A stretch of 64,000 nucleotides of DNA, from assembly GCA_024867545.1 (NCBI GenBank), contig JANFNE010000028.1, positions 124,001 to 188,000 on the forward strand, given 5' to 3'. Origin of the DNA: Phytopythium helicoides. Taxonomy: Eukaryota > Oomycota > Peronosporomycetes > Pythiales > Pythiaceae. How positions within the stretch are numbered: the stretch's first letter is position 1; every line of letters starts with the position of its first letter. Below the pieces are notes generated by a model. The model saw only the letters and a program-made list of their open reading frames with translations. It ran no database searches and had not been told where the DNA came from. Positions 53,978 through 62,966 of the stretch are shown piece after piece. A program made the position numbers and the translations under genes.

Positions 53978-55210
53978 ATGACCAAGGTGTTCATCCGTCC
54001 ACGACCGCTGGCTGTGTCTGAAGCTGAAGATGCGAGTGTTAGCTACACTTACGACGAATTCTCTGGCTGTGTCGTTGTTGGTGACGACGGCAAGCGCTTT
54101 AAGCATCTGGCGGGAGTTCTCTCAGCTGACAACGGCGAAGCGTACGCACAGGCAATCCGCCCACTGATCTCGGAGGTGCTCGAGGGAAAGACGGCATGCT
54201 GCTTTGCCTACGGCCACACGAACAGCGGCAAGACACACACGATCTTCGGCTATGGCAGTGAGCTGGGCATGTGTCAGCGATCGATTGAAGCGCTCTTTGA
54301 GTCGAACAATCCCGGAGAACTGCTCGTACAAGTGCGATTCTATGAGCTGTACAATGGCAAGGTCTTCGATCTGCTAAATGACCGTCAGATGGGGTTCGTG
54401 CGGGAGGATGCGGACGGAGTCATACACGTCCGCAGTGAGACGACCATGGGGCAGAACGGAGAAGTTTTAACGCAGTCGCTCCGAGCGATCTACCATGACA
54501 ACCCCAAGGCAATCATAGAGCTCATCCACTCGACCTCTAGAAGGCGGTCTGTTGGCACGTCTGAGCTCCACACACAGAGCAGTCGCTCCCATGCAGTACT
54601 CGAGCTCGAGATCGTGACATCAGAGCTCGCGAGCGCACGGCAAGATGTGGAGGTTGCCAAGTCCCGCGTTGTGCCCATCGGGAAGGCACGGGATGACCTG
54701 TACATCGCTATCCAGTCCAAGCTGTACGAAATTGGCCCTGATGGGAAGTACTGCCAGGTTGGCAAGCAGTCTCCAGAGGAGACACAAAGCCTAAAGGAGC
54801 TAGAGGATCAAGTGAATGCAGCAAACGAAGTTGTCAAAGAAGCTGAGCGACGCGTGGCATCCGCGACGACTGAGTGTGTTGGTGGCACGCTGGTGCTTGT
54901 GGATCTCGCAGGCGCCGAATACACAGGCGAGGGTTTGAAACGTAGCTCGCAGGAGATGCGCGAGGCCAAGGAGATCAACGCGAGCCTTTTAGCGCTCAAG
55001 GAGTGTATCCGCGCGCAGTCGACGCTCGGACACACTCCATACCGCAACTCAAAGCTCACGATGCTGCTCAAGGGCCACTTGCACCCCGCGAACGCGAACC
55101 GCACGGTCATGATCGCGAATGTGTCGTCCTCTGCCGTGCAGGCGACTAAGGCGATGAACACCATCAAGTACGCCGTGCTGGTCGCCGATGCCTTCAAGAC
55201 CGACAAGTAG
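53978..55210 (+). CDS. Stalkless kinesin-like motor protein
   Basis: A 410-residue protein that is only a kinesin motor domain: VFIRPRP at the start, P-loop GHTNSGKTHT (residues 79-88; kinesins usually have GQTGSGKT), switch I SSRSH (201-205), switch II LVDLAGAE (307-314, usually DLAGSE), INASLLALKECIRA and HTPYRNSKLTMLLKGHL (the microtubule-binding helix region), ending soon after MNTIKYAVLVADAF. No coiled-coil stalk, neck or cargo tail follows. Between switch I and switch II there is an insertion of roughly 90 residues (about 213-300), partly helical and charged, where typical kinesins have a short strand pair. All nucleotide-binding elements remain, so ATPase activity is plausible; dimerisation is not. 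It sits between phosphatase copies 4 and 5 on the same strand with short spacers. The frame is intact and has no introns. Confidence 0.9.
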   Translation: MTKVFIRPRPLAVSEAEDASVSYTYDEFSGCVVVGDDGKRFKHLAGVLSADNGEAYAQAIRPLISEVLEGKTACCFAYGHTNSGKTHTIFGYGSELGMCQRSIEALFESNNPGELLVQVRFYELYNGKVFDLLNDRQMGFVREDADGVIHVRSETTMGQNGEVLTQSLRAIYHDNPKAIIELIHSTSRRRSVGTSELHTQSSRSHAVLELEIVTSELASARQDVEVAKSRVVPIGKARDDLYIAIQSKLYEIGPDGKYCQVGKQSPEETQSLKELEDQVNAANEVVKEAERRVASATTECVGGTLVLVDLAGAEYTGEGLKRSSQEMREAKEINASLLALKECIRAQSTLGHTPYRNSKLTMLLKGHLHPANANRTVMIANVSSSAVQATKAMNTIKYAVLVADAFKTDK

Positions 55211-55960
55211 ACACTGTAAGCCTAGTGGCCCGCGGGCGGTGGGTGGATGCAGTGAGGTCCATCCAGCTCGGCTAGCCGTTCGCCTAGCAATCGGTCATTC
55301 GTGCGGCTACAGTGGCCCTCGCGTAGAACCAGTGCGGCAGTAGATTCGAGCAGCTGGACCACCAAGGAATCTGATAACCTGTTGGCAATGGCCCCTTCAG
55401 TCAATGCCGAGATGCGCATGAGATTCCTCCGCTCCTTGCGAGCACCATGGACGACTTGGTGGCGCAGTGCTCCAAATCTGCCAGGTGTCGAGTCAACGGC
55501 ATGGAATTATTGATGGGCGAGCTGAATTGATGGCTGACATGTTCTGAACCACCGATACTTGCGTTGAATATGGCGTGATGGGCTGAGCGAGGCACACCTT
55601 TGACGCGACGTTGACGCTGTTGGGGACCCTCACGGTCATATTTCTGTTTGTCTGGAGACCTATCGATAATTGACGCTCAATCAATTGTCTCCCGCGCTGT
55701 TTGCTTGAAGAGAACGAAAGTGGCACGGCCTTGTTTCTTGCGGGACTAATCAATCAAGCACACCACCTTGATCAACCTCTCTTCCCGCTCCGAGTACTAT
55801 AGCTCTCCTTGCAGATTCGCACGTAAAGACGACTGCTCTGTGCCGGTGGTCCCCATTGCATCAGAGACAAGCCCTGACTCGGACGGCGCAATCGCCACCC
55901 CCGACTCCACTTCGGAATTCGCCGGCTTGGACGCAGGTTCGATCTCCACCTTTCTTCACC
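55211..55960. other. Spacer between kinesin and phosphatase copy 5
   Basis: No gene is supported; open frames on both strands are short and lack conserved features. It could retain decayed phosphatase sequence, but no motif was recognised. Confidence 0.4.
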
Positions 55961-57481
55961 ATGAAGACCTTCGCCGTGACTGCCGCTCTACTCGCGGCTA
56001 TTGCTTCGGCCAACACGATCGTGGACGATACCACGTGCGTGTGGAGCTCGGGGGCGTGCCAGCCATCGGCGCTCTGCTCGCTCCAGTACAAGGTGGGCGA
56101 CCTCACGCTGAGCCAAATGTGTCGCGTCAAGGACGGCGTCAACTACTACCCGCAGCAAATTCACTTGGCGTATGCTGGGACCACGACGGGAACGGGCATG
56201 ACCATCTCGTGGGCGACGTTCGAGAATGTGACGGACAGCGCCGTGTGGATTGGTACATCGGCCAGCTCGCTGACCAAGTCGAGCGTGGCGGTCTCGTCCA
56301 CCAGCTACTACTCGGACGACGACTACAACCTCTTCCACCACCACGCAACCGTCTCGGGGCTCTCGCCGCGCACCAAGTACTACTACAAGGTCGGCAGCGC
56401 CAGCCAGGCAACGTACCAGAGCGACGTGTCGTCGTTCATCACGGCTCGCACTTCCAGCGACACGACTACCTCCAAAATGATCATCTACGGCGACGCCGGC
56501 GACGGAACAAACTCGGCCAGCCTCATCACGTACCTCAACACACTGACGTCAAGCGACGTGGATATGATCTACCACATCGGCGACATCTCATACGCCGACG
56601 ACGACTACCTCGTTGCCGCCCAAGTGAGCGGCTTCTTCTACGAGGAAGTTTACAACGCGTGGATGAATTCATTGATGCCCGTCATGAGCCAAGTGCCGTA
56701 CATGGTACTTGTCGGCAACCACGAAGCCGAGTGCCACTCACCCGCGTGCCAGCTTTCGCAGTCGAAGAAGGACCAGCTTGGAAACTACACGGCGTTCAAC
56801 GCTCGCTTCAAGATGCCGTCAAGCGAGAGCGGTGGTACCCTCAACATGTGGCATTCGTTTAACCACGGCCCAGTCCACTTCACGTCTATTTCGTCCGAGA
56901 CCGACTACACTGGTGCGCCGACCAACCAGTACACGTTGACCAACAAGAACGGCAACTTTGGTGACCAGCTCACGTGGCTCGAGGCCGATCTGAAGAAGGC
57001 CGTCGCTAACCGTGCGAACGTTCCCTGGATCATTGTTGGAATGCATCGCCCGATCTATGATGTAGCTTCGGCCTCATCTACGACCAGCGCCGTCACCGAC
57101 TCGCAGACGCTGTCTATCCAGGCTGCGTTCGAGGCACTCTTCATCAAGTACAAGGTCGACGTGGTGCTTCAAGGCCACCAGCACTACTACGAGCGTAACC
57201 TTCCGATCGCAAACAACAAGGCTGTGACTACGGGTGTCTCGAGCGATAACAAGACGTACACGAACCCTGCAGCTCCTGTCTACATGATCACCGGTGCTGC
57301 TGGAAACGTCGAGAACCTGTCGGACGCGCCGACCTACACGACCTCGTGGAACGTTGTGCACGATTACACGCACTACGGCTTCAGCACGCTGGACGCCAAC
57401 CGCACGACGCTGTCGTGGAAGTACCTGTCAAACACGGATCGCAGTGTGCTCGACCAGTTTGTCATGATCAAGACGAGCTAG
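55961..57481 (+). CDS. Secreted purple acid phosphatase, array copy 5
   Basis: A 506-residue protein with a signal peptide (MKTFAVTAALLAAIASA). Layout as in the other copies, but the N-terminal segment is shortened (CVWSSGACQPSALCSLQY) and the last metal motif is GHQH. GDAG, GDISY, GNHE and VGMH are present. Its middle and C-terminal parts resemble copies 2 and 3 (ITGAAGNVENLSDAPTYTTSWN), while some patches (VTTGVSSDNKTYTNP) match copy 1, so it looks mosaic. The start is set at 55961, where the signal peptide begins; the reading frame upstream to 55856 is not a signal sequence. Separation from the other four copies by the kinesin gene shows insertion of, or duplication around, that gene. Confidence 0.95.
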   Translation: MKTFAVTAALLAAIASANTIVDDTTCVWSSGACQPSALCSLQYKVGDLTLSQMCRVKDGVNYYPQQIHLAYAGTTTGTGMTISWATFENVTDSAVWIGTSASSLTKSSVAVSSTSYYSDDDYNLFHHHATVSGLSPRTKYYYKVGSASQATYQSDVSSFITARTSSDTTTSKMIIYGDAGDGTNSASLITYLNTLTSSDVDMIYHIGDISYADDDYLVAAQVSGFFYEEVYNAWMNSLMPVMSQVPYMVLVGNHEAECHSPACQLSQSKKDQLGNYTAFNARFKMPSSESGGTLNMWHSFNHGPVHFTSISSETDYTGAPTNQYTLTNKNGNFGDQLTWLEADLKKAVANRANVPWIIVGMHRPIYDVASASSTTSAVTDSQTLSIQAAFEALFIKYKVDVVLQGHQHYYERNLPIANNKAVTTGVSSDNKTYTNPAAPVYMITGAAGNVENLSDAPTYTTSWNVVHDYTHYGFSTLDANRTTLSWKYLSNTDRSVLDQFVMIKTS

Positions 57482-57765
57482 GCTCACACATTTGGAGACC
57501 GCGTAGCAAATTGTCGAGTTTTGAGAGTGGTAGTTGCAGTGTTGAAGTCTGCTGCAGCAATATCAATCGTTGAGTACATCTGGGATGCTATTGGAATTCT
57601 ACTGGCCTGTTTCCAACGGCTCGTGGATATCGCTAACGCAACAAAATGTGAAATTGACTCCACCTCCAGCAGAAATGAGCATGCCTTTTTGAGAAGATAT
57701 CCGCGCAACCACACCTTGCAGCAAATCAAAGAATAAGAAGGTCGTTGGCGATGGATTTGGTGCAG

Positions 57766-58200
57766 CTAAAAGTGACCTTGTAGCACGATTTGGTCAATGT
57801 GAGATGGAATGATTCTAGTCTTGCATTTCCAGACGAATGAAAGCTCATTCACGGGTGGAATCAGACTTCGATGTGAAACGGATCTGTGCACCGCACTTCC
57901 ATTCAGCAGGGAAGTAACTGAAGCCTCCGGTAATATCATTTTTTTCGGCACCCAGAAGCAAAGACCTTCCAAGGAGTGCCAGCAGCATTGATTCAGCGAT
58001 CTGGTAGCTCTGCGGACACTTGAAGTAAGCTGCTGCAGATGACCGTTGCATCCATTTGCAAGTTGCCCTTGAGACTTGACGAGACGAGCTCACTCCAGGA
58101 GATCTCTGATCCGCTCTTCGAACTCAGGTTCATTCTCGGTTTTACCACCAAGGGTGCATTGAATCAACCAACCAAGCCTTTGACTATTCAAGTCTCCTAG
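57766..58200 (-). pseudogene. Antisense gene relic next to the PAN-repeat gene
   Basis: Minus-strand sequence between copy 5 and the PAN gene reads as convincing protein: LGDLNSQRLGWLIQCTLGG and KTENEPEFEERIRDLLE (58200-58090), a probable intron starting GTGAGC and ending CTGCAG (about 58090-58030), YFKCPQSYQIAESMLLALLG and RSLLLGAEKNDITGGFSYFP, AEWKCGAQIRFTSKSD, then, after a one-base shift near 57865, PVNELSFVWKCKTRIIPSHI and a stop at 57766. The splice does not keep frame without a further one-base change. No start codon exists: the frame runs into the 5' end of the PAN gene (58211) on the other strand. I do not recognise the family. It looks like the 3' part of a gene cut off by rearrangement, though a real antisense-overlapping gene with unseen 5' exons is possible. 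Confidence 0.45.
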
Positions 58201-58210
58201 TCGTGCAGCA

Positions 58211-59230
58211 ATGGCACTTCAACACCTTCTTCTCGTCACGCTTCTCGTTATGGCACTTGTTGAGACTTCAACATCAAGTTCACGCCACCTTCGCATGCTC
58301 AAGTCAGGCATCGATAGTCCGGAAAATCATGCTCACCGCAAGCTGCAGCTGACATGCAACATTCAGCAAGGCGTAGACTACATCGGCAATGACATCAGGA
58401 GCGCGTCAAATCGACCAGTATCGGCGTGCTGCGATGAGTGTGCTGCCACTCCTGGGTGCTTTGCCTGGTCGTGGAACGCCTGGAACGGCGGTACGTGCTG
58501 GCTCAAGTCGAGCAAGGGCCAGATTGCAACCAATCCAAACGTGCAGTCGGCCGAGTTCCAAACAACAGCGCCATCCTGCCCCATCACGGTCAGCGTCGAC
58601 TACGTTGGCAACGACATCGCCAACGTTCAAGCCAGCCCCGCAGGTGCCTGTTGCGATATTTGCAAAGGCTGGGTGGGCTGCAACGCCTTCTCGTGGACAA
58701 GCTATAACGGCGGCACATGCTGGCTCAAGTCCAAGAAGGACCAAACCGTGGCGAACCCGAACGTGCAGTCTGGCGACGTCAGTGGCACTCCGGATTGTGT
58801 GCTCGAGCAAGGCGTCGACTACTACGACAATGACATTGCCAACGTCGCCGGGTATCCTGACCCTGGGGCATGCTGCGAAGTCTGCCTCAGCTGGAGCGGC
58901 TGCCGTGCGTTCTCGTGGACAAACTTGAATGGTGGCACGTGCTGGCTCAAGTCGATAAAAGGCGCCACTAGGCAGGATCCCAACGTCGTGTCCTGCTCGG
59001 TACTGCCTGACTCGCCACCATTGTGTGCGCTGGAGAGAAACGTCGATTACGTGGACAACGATATCACAAGCGTACGGAACGGAGATCCCGATAACTGTTG
59101 CTATATCTGTAGCTTCTACCAGGGTTGCCGCGCTTTCTCGTGGTCGGACTTCAATGGTGGCACATGCTGGCTCAAGTCCGCTAAAGGCGTTACCACCAGT
59201 AAAACGGGTGTCATTTCGGGGGTCATGTGA
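58211..59230 (+). CDS. Secreted protein with four PAN/Apple repeats
   Basis: A 339-residue protein: signal peptide (residues about 1-19), a short linker with RHLR at residues 25-28, then four repeats of about 70 residues. Each has the same frame: VDYxGNDI, CCDxC or CCxxC, GCxAFSW, NGGTCWLKS. Four conserved cysteines per unit and the GGTCWLK signature match oomycete PAN/Apple modules, as in CBEL-type cellulose-binding elicitor proteins, but no fungal-type CBM1 is present. PAN modules bind carbohydrate or protein. The repeats are 50-60% alike by eye, suggesting internal duplication. An extracellular adhesive or host-contact role is inferred. The frame is intact and has no introns. The ATG at 58211 opens the signal peptide. 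Confidence 0.88.
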   Translation: MALQHLLLVTLLVMALVETSTSSSRHLRMLKSGIDSPENHAHRKLQLTCNIQQGVDYIGNDIRSASNRPVSACCDECAATPGCFAWSWNAWNGGTCWLKSSKGQIATNPNVQSAEFQTTAPSCPITVSVDYVGNDIANVQASPAGACCDICKGWVGCNAFSWTSYNGGTCWLKSKKDQTVANPNVQSGDVSGTPDCVLEQGVDYYDNDIANVAGYPDPGACCEVCLSWSGCRAFSWTNLNGGTCWLKSIKGATRQDPNVVSCSVLPDSPPLCALERNVDYVDNDITSVRNGDPDNCCYICSFYQGCRAFSWSDFNGGTCWLKSAKGVTTSKTGVISGVM

Positions 59231-59536
59231 TGCAGCGCGTCGGCCAGCCAGCAAGAGGAGGCGGAGTAATTGCGGCTAACAGAATCAGCAAGAACGGCGA
59301 TGTGCGTGGATTGACTCGGACTCGGTCGACTGCGGTTTTCACCATCAATGCTCTTGAGCCATTCAGGGATGGATTTGGAGTTAGTGTGGTGCATGTTGTT
59401 GAGAGGCTCTTCCGTGAGCTCTTAGGTGCGCTTCAATCAAATTTGTTTAGCAAGCAGCACCATTGGCCGCGAGATAACATTGTACACCACGCCGCACGCT
59501 AGGCTACACCCATCACTAACACAACCTTAGCGAGCA
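59231..59536. other. Convergent 3' spacer
   Basis: It lies between the PAN gene (+) and transposase (-) stops. No feature was recognised. If the transposase is still mobile, one terminal inverted repeat would be expected here or just beyond, but none was identified by eye. Confidence 0.35.
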
Positions 59537-61492
59537 TTATATGCTGCTGCTGCTTGTCTCAAGTAACTCTGCAGGAGGTGGCAAGCCACGCTCACACGTC
59601 CGCTTGCTGTGTCCGACTTGACTGCAAATCGAGCATCGTCGCTTGGCACTGCCTTGTCCAGTCGAATGCCCAGCATCCCCGCCGTTTGAAATACCCGCGA
59701 GCATCGGCACGCCGGTGGATGTGGCGCCATTCACACCGGAGCCCGCACTGTCCATAAGAGTCGCTGGAACTCTGCTACCCTCACCGCTTGTCGGCAGCTG
59801 CACCGACTTGGGACGACCACGCTTCTTTGGAATAACAGGCGCCTTGATTGACGAGTTCTCGTGCAGCTCATCGTCGAGCAAAAGCTCAATAGCACCTGTG
59901 ACTTGAGGATCGTACTGTTGTGTGAACGATTTCGTGAGATAGCACGCATCAACACAGTCGTGGGTCTCATCCATTCGTTTGAAGAAGGCAAGCCCCGCGA
60001 GAAAGTGGCGGCACGGAATACCAGTCTGGTACATGAATGGGCATGAGCACTCGCGCAGCTCCACGTTGATTCGGTAACGCCGAGGCGGAAAAGAGCGAGA
60101 CTCGGTCACGTACGCCACACGCTGATCGCTCGGCTGAACAACCTGGAAGTTTGCAGCCTCCTGTTGCTCATCTAGCAGCTTCGACGCATATGGGGTTAAA
60201 TGCTTGCCTTCTTCGGCCCACTGCGCAGCCATCGTGCTTCGTGTGTACGATGACTCCATGAAAACCTCCATAAAGTGCTGCATCACGTCGAATGGGGCTA
60301 GACACAGCAAGCTGCGGTTCTCGCTCTCGTCAAAGTTGGTTGTGTTCCACCCATAGAGCTTGATGCGGTCTGCGCAACAAAAGCCTGCCCAAAGCATGGG
60401 GTCGAGACCGCGCAAGTAGTTCTCGGCCGCAGGGCACGTCAGACCGACCATGGTGAGGCACGAGTTGAACTCGTCCAAGGTCTCGGCGGCCTGTGCGCGC
60501 CACACGAGATCCTGTACTTGCACCGTCGCGAGGTTCTTGACAAGCAGCTTGAGGTTTGCGACGATGTGGCGCGTGCACTGCCGCAGCGACAAGCCAAACT
60601 TGTCGGCTGCCGCGAGCATTCCCTTTGCTCTGTCGGCGATAATGGTCGCGCGCGAGAGGTCGACCCCGGCGATGCGGCACTGCTCCAAAAACCACGCGCA
60701 GTGCTCGGTTTCTGCGTCTGGCGCTACACCGACGGCCAGGTACACGTCCTGGTTGTCTCCGTCCTTGCCGACGAGCACGAAGAGCGTCCCTCGGTAGCTC
60801 ATGCTGGCGAGCGGGGCCGAGTCGAGCCCAAGCACGGGCTGCAGGAAGCTCTGGTAGTGCCTCGCGAACGGGTGCGCGAGGAAGCATCGCTGGAAGCTGC
60901 CGGTCTGGTCGTCGGCCTGGAACGCGACGTGCGCGGCGCCGCGGTTCTTGTCGCGGAAGCCCGCGAGCAGTGACTCGAGTCGCTGGAATCCTCTCTGGAA
61001 CTCTCCAGCGGCCATGGTGAGGATGCGGTCGCGCACGCGGTAGGCCTTGCGCGCCGTGATGGTCTCTCCGCTGGCGCGCGAGAGCTCCTCCTGCAGCTCC
61101 TTGATGCTGGCGACGGTGGCTCCCGCGCTAGCGAGCGCAGCCGCCGCCTGTCGCACCGTGATCTTGGCCTCGCCCGAGCACGCGTCCGAGTGCGAGACGT
61201 CGAAGGAGGAGACGAAGAAGTGCGAGGCGTTGGCGCTGCGCGACTTGAGCAGCTTGATCTTGAAGCCGCAGGGCGTCGCGCTGTCGCACACGTACTCGTA
61301 CTGCGCGCCGCCCGACTTCTTCTTGTTGATCACCAGCCGCTTGCCCTGCGCCTTGGCGAAGTCCTGGAAGAACTCGGTCGCGCGCGGTCGGTCGGGGAAC
61401 GTCTGTCCGCGCCGCAGCGTCAGCGCGCGCCCATCAGCGGCCGTCACCGTCACGCCGCGGTCCTCCTTGTCCACCTTGACCACGCGCGGCAT
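59537..61492 (-). mobile_element. Mutator-like (MULE) transposase, intact frame
   Basis: A 651-residue MULE-type transposase. In order: an N-terminal Cys/His zinc-finger-like segment (YVCDSATPCGFKIKLL...FDVSHSDACSG), the RNase H-like catalytic domain with LGLDSAPLASMSYRGTLFVLVG (first Asp) and ATIIADRAKGMLAAADKFG (second Asp) followed by TLDEFNSCL (candidate Glu), a SWIM zinc finger (ECSCPFMYQTGIPCRHFL), an AT-hook (KKRGRPKS) and a C-terminal CCHC zinc knuckle (RRCSICSQVGHSKRTCE). All catalytic and zinc-binding residues I can align are kept and there is no frame break, unlike many single-copy genes nearby. It may be active, recently inserted, or domesticated as a DNA-binding protein (like plant FAR1/FHY3). 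Flanking terminal inverted repeats and target duplications were not found. Upstream, a G8 run lies at 61500-61507. Confidence 0.85.
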
Positions 61493-62239
61493 GATGCCGG
61501 GGGGGGGAGGTGATTCGATACAAACCGCAAGTCATTCGCCGCCGCGCTCCCGCGGACCTTTAGATTCGGCGGGCACGGTAGTGTGGTGCGTTGTAGGTCA
61601 GGTCGATACTTGATGGGACATCGACGGCGTCGGCTTTTGGTTTAGAGGCTGCGTGGGTGGAGAGAGATGGCTGTTGCGAGTGGGCGAGTCGAGTTGGAGC
61701 GTGCGGCAAGGGGCCTCGACGACTGGAGGTCCGCTGGACCTCATGGAATTGCAAATGCAAGATTGCATCCACAATCCCATCGAGGAAAAAAAAATCATTT
61801 TGAACCCTACGGGCGAGATTCCTTCCAGACTTGACGATGTGATTGATGGCGCCGTCCGCTCTGTCCGTCCGCCTGAGCAACGTAACGCGCGTGTCTATCG
61901 ACTCGCTGATCACCGCGACGTCGGGATGATTTTTATCATCTCGGTGTCGGGTCCTGACTAAAATGCAAAACGGACATGGCGGACCTAACTCGCAGCTGGT
62001 GTCGAGATGATCTCGTCACAGACGATGGGACCGACAGAGGACGCGAGGCGTTGAGTGGGGGCGGAGCGGAACATGGCAGACGACACGAGTTTGGACGCAA
62101 AAGTGCGTTGCATTTGTATGGAGTAAGTTAGCCTGCCTTCCTACTGCAGCCCGGAATTCAAGAAAACAAAGAGAGAAAGACACATGGAAGCGAGGGCGGC
62201 CGGAAGGCGCTGTCCATGAGGCGAACCGAGCGGCCGATC
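61493..62239. other. Intergenic region upstream of transposase
   Basis: No gene is supported. Open frames on both strands lack conserved patterns. It includes the promoter of the transposase and the 3' end of the second cysteine-rich gene. Confidence 0.4.
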
Positions 62240-62966
62240 CTAGGGCGTCACGACCTCGAGCATGGTGTTGTGCGTATCCTGCGCGGGCGTGCGCTGGTGG
62301 TACTTCTTGTACAACACGGTGCCCACGGCGGCGCACACGGCGGCAGCGGCAGCCGCGATGGCCGCGATGGCACCAGCCGAGACGCTACCAGCCGACGAGG
62401 CCGTCATGACCGACGAGAAGGAGATGTCTTCGTCGCTCTCTCCGCTGCCAGGCTCAACGTCGCCCGAGCCCGAGCCCGACGGGCTGGGGCCGTGGGTCGG
62501 CGTCGGCGTCGGCGTCTTGGGAGAAGTCGTCGGGGTCGTCGGGTTGCTGGTCGGGGTGCTCGGGTTGCTGGTCGGCGTGCTGCCGCCACCACCGACGGAG
62601 GTCGGGGCCGGGGTGGCACCACCGCCAGTGGAGGTCGGCGACGGGGTCGAGCCCGTGAGCACGCAGCCCCAGGCGCCGGTCTTGATGACCTGGCACGTGG
62701 TGTCGACCGGCAGCACGCAGTCGTCGCCGCCCGTGTAGCTCACGAGGTACGAGTGGCAGTCGGCGATGGCGACGTCGCCCGCGACGGGGCACTTCCAGCC
62801 CGCCGGCTGAGCACCGCTGCCCGAGCAGATGGGTCCGTCAATGCAGTAGGTGGCGTCGTGCTCGACGCTGATGGGCCAGCAGCCGAGCTCCTCGTCGTAG
62901 GACGGTCTCGGTGGCGGCCGCGAGGGCCACAAGCAGTGCCGAGGTGGCAATCGCCGTGAACTTCAT
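62240..62966 (-). CDS. Cysteine-rich type I membrane protein, second copy
   Basis: A paralogue of the gene at 17279-17981. It has a signal peptide (MKFTAIATSALLVALAAATE), then the same eight-cysteine ectodomain: SYDEELGCWPIS, ATYCIDGPICSG, WKCPVAGDVAIADC, DCVLPVDTTCQV and GAWGC. The stalk is longer and is a Thr/Pro/Ser/Gly mucin-like region (TPTSNPSTPTSNPTTPTTS), probably heavily O-glycosylated. Then come SDEDISFSSVMTASSAG, a transmembrane helix (AGAIAAIAAAAAAVCAAVGTVLY) and a short tail. One base shift near 62904 separates the signal-peptide frame from the ectodomain frame. The two copies are about 45 kb apart and on opposite strands. The function is unknown; the extended stalk suggests display away from the cell surface. 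Confidence 0.75.

Noticed and set aside
58211..59230. Calling the PAN-repeat protein an RxLR effector
   Set aside because: No EER-like motif and no WY-type effector domain; four disulfide-rich PAN modules argue for an extracellular role.
3032..62966. Programmed ribosomal frameshifting as the general cause of the frame breaks
   Set aside because: Breaks go in both directions, lie in unrelated genes, share no slip site or stop-codon context that I can see, and several sit in homopolymers typical of sequencing indels.
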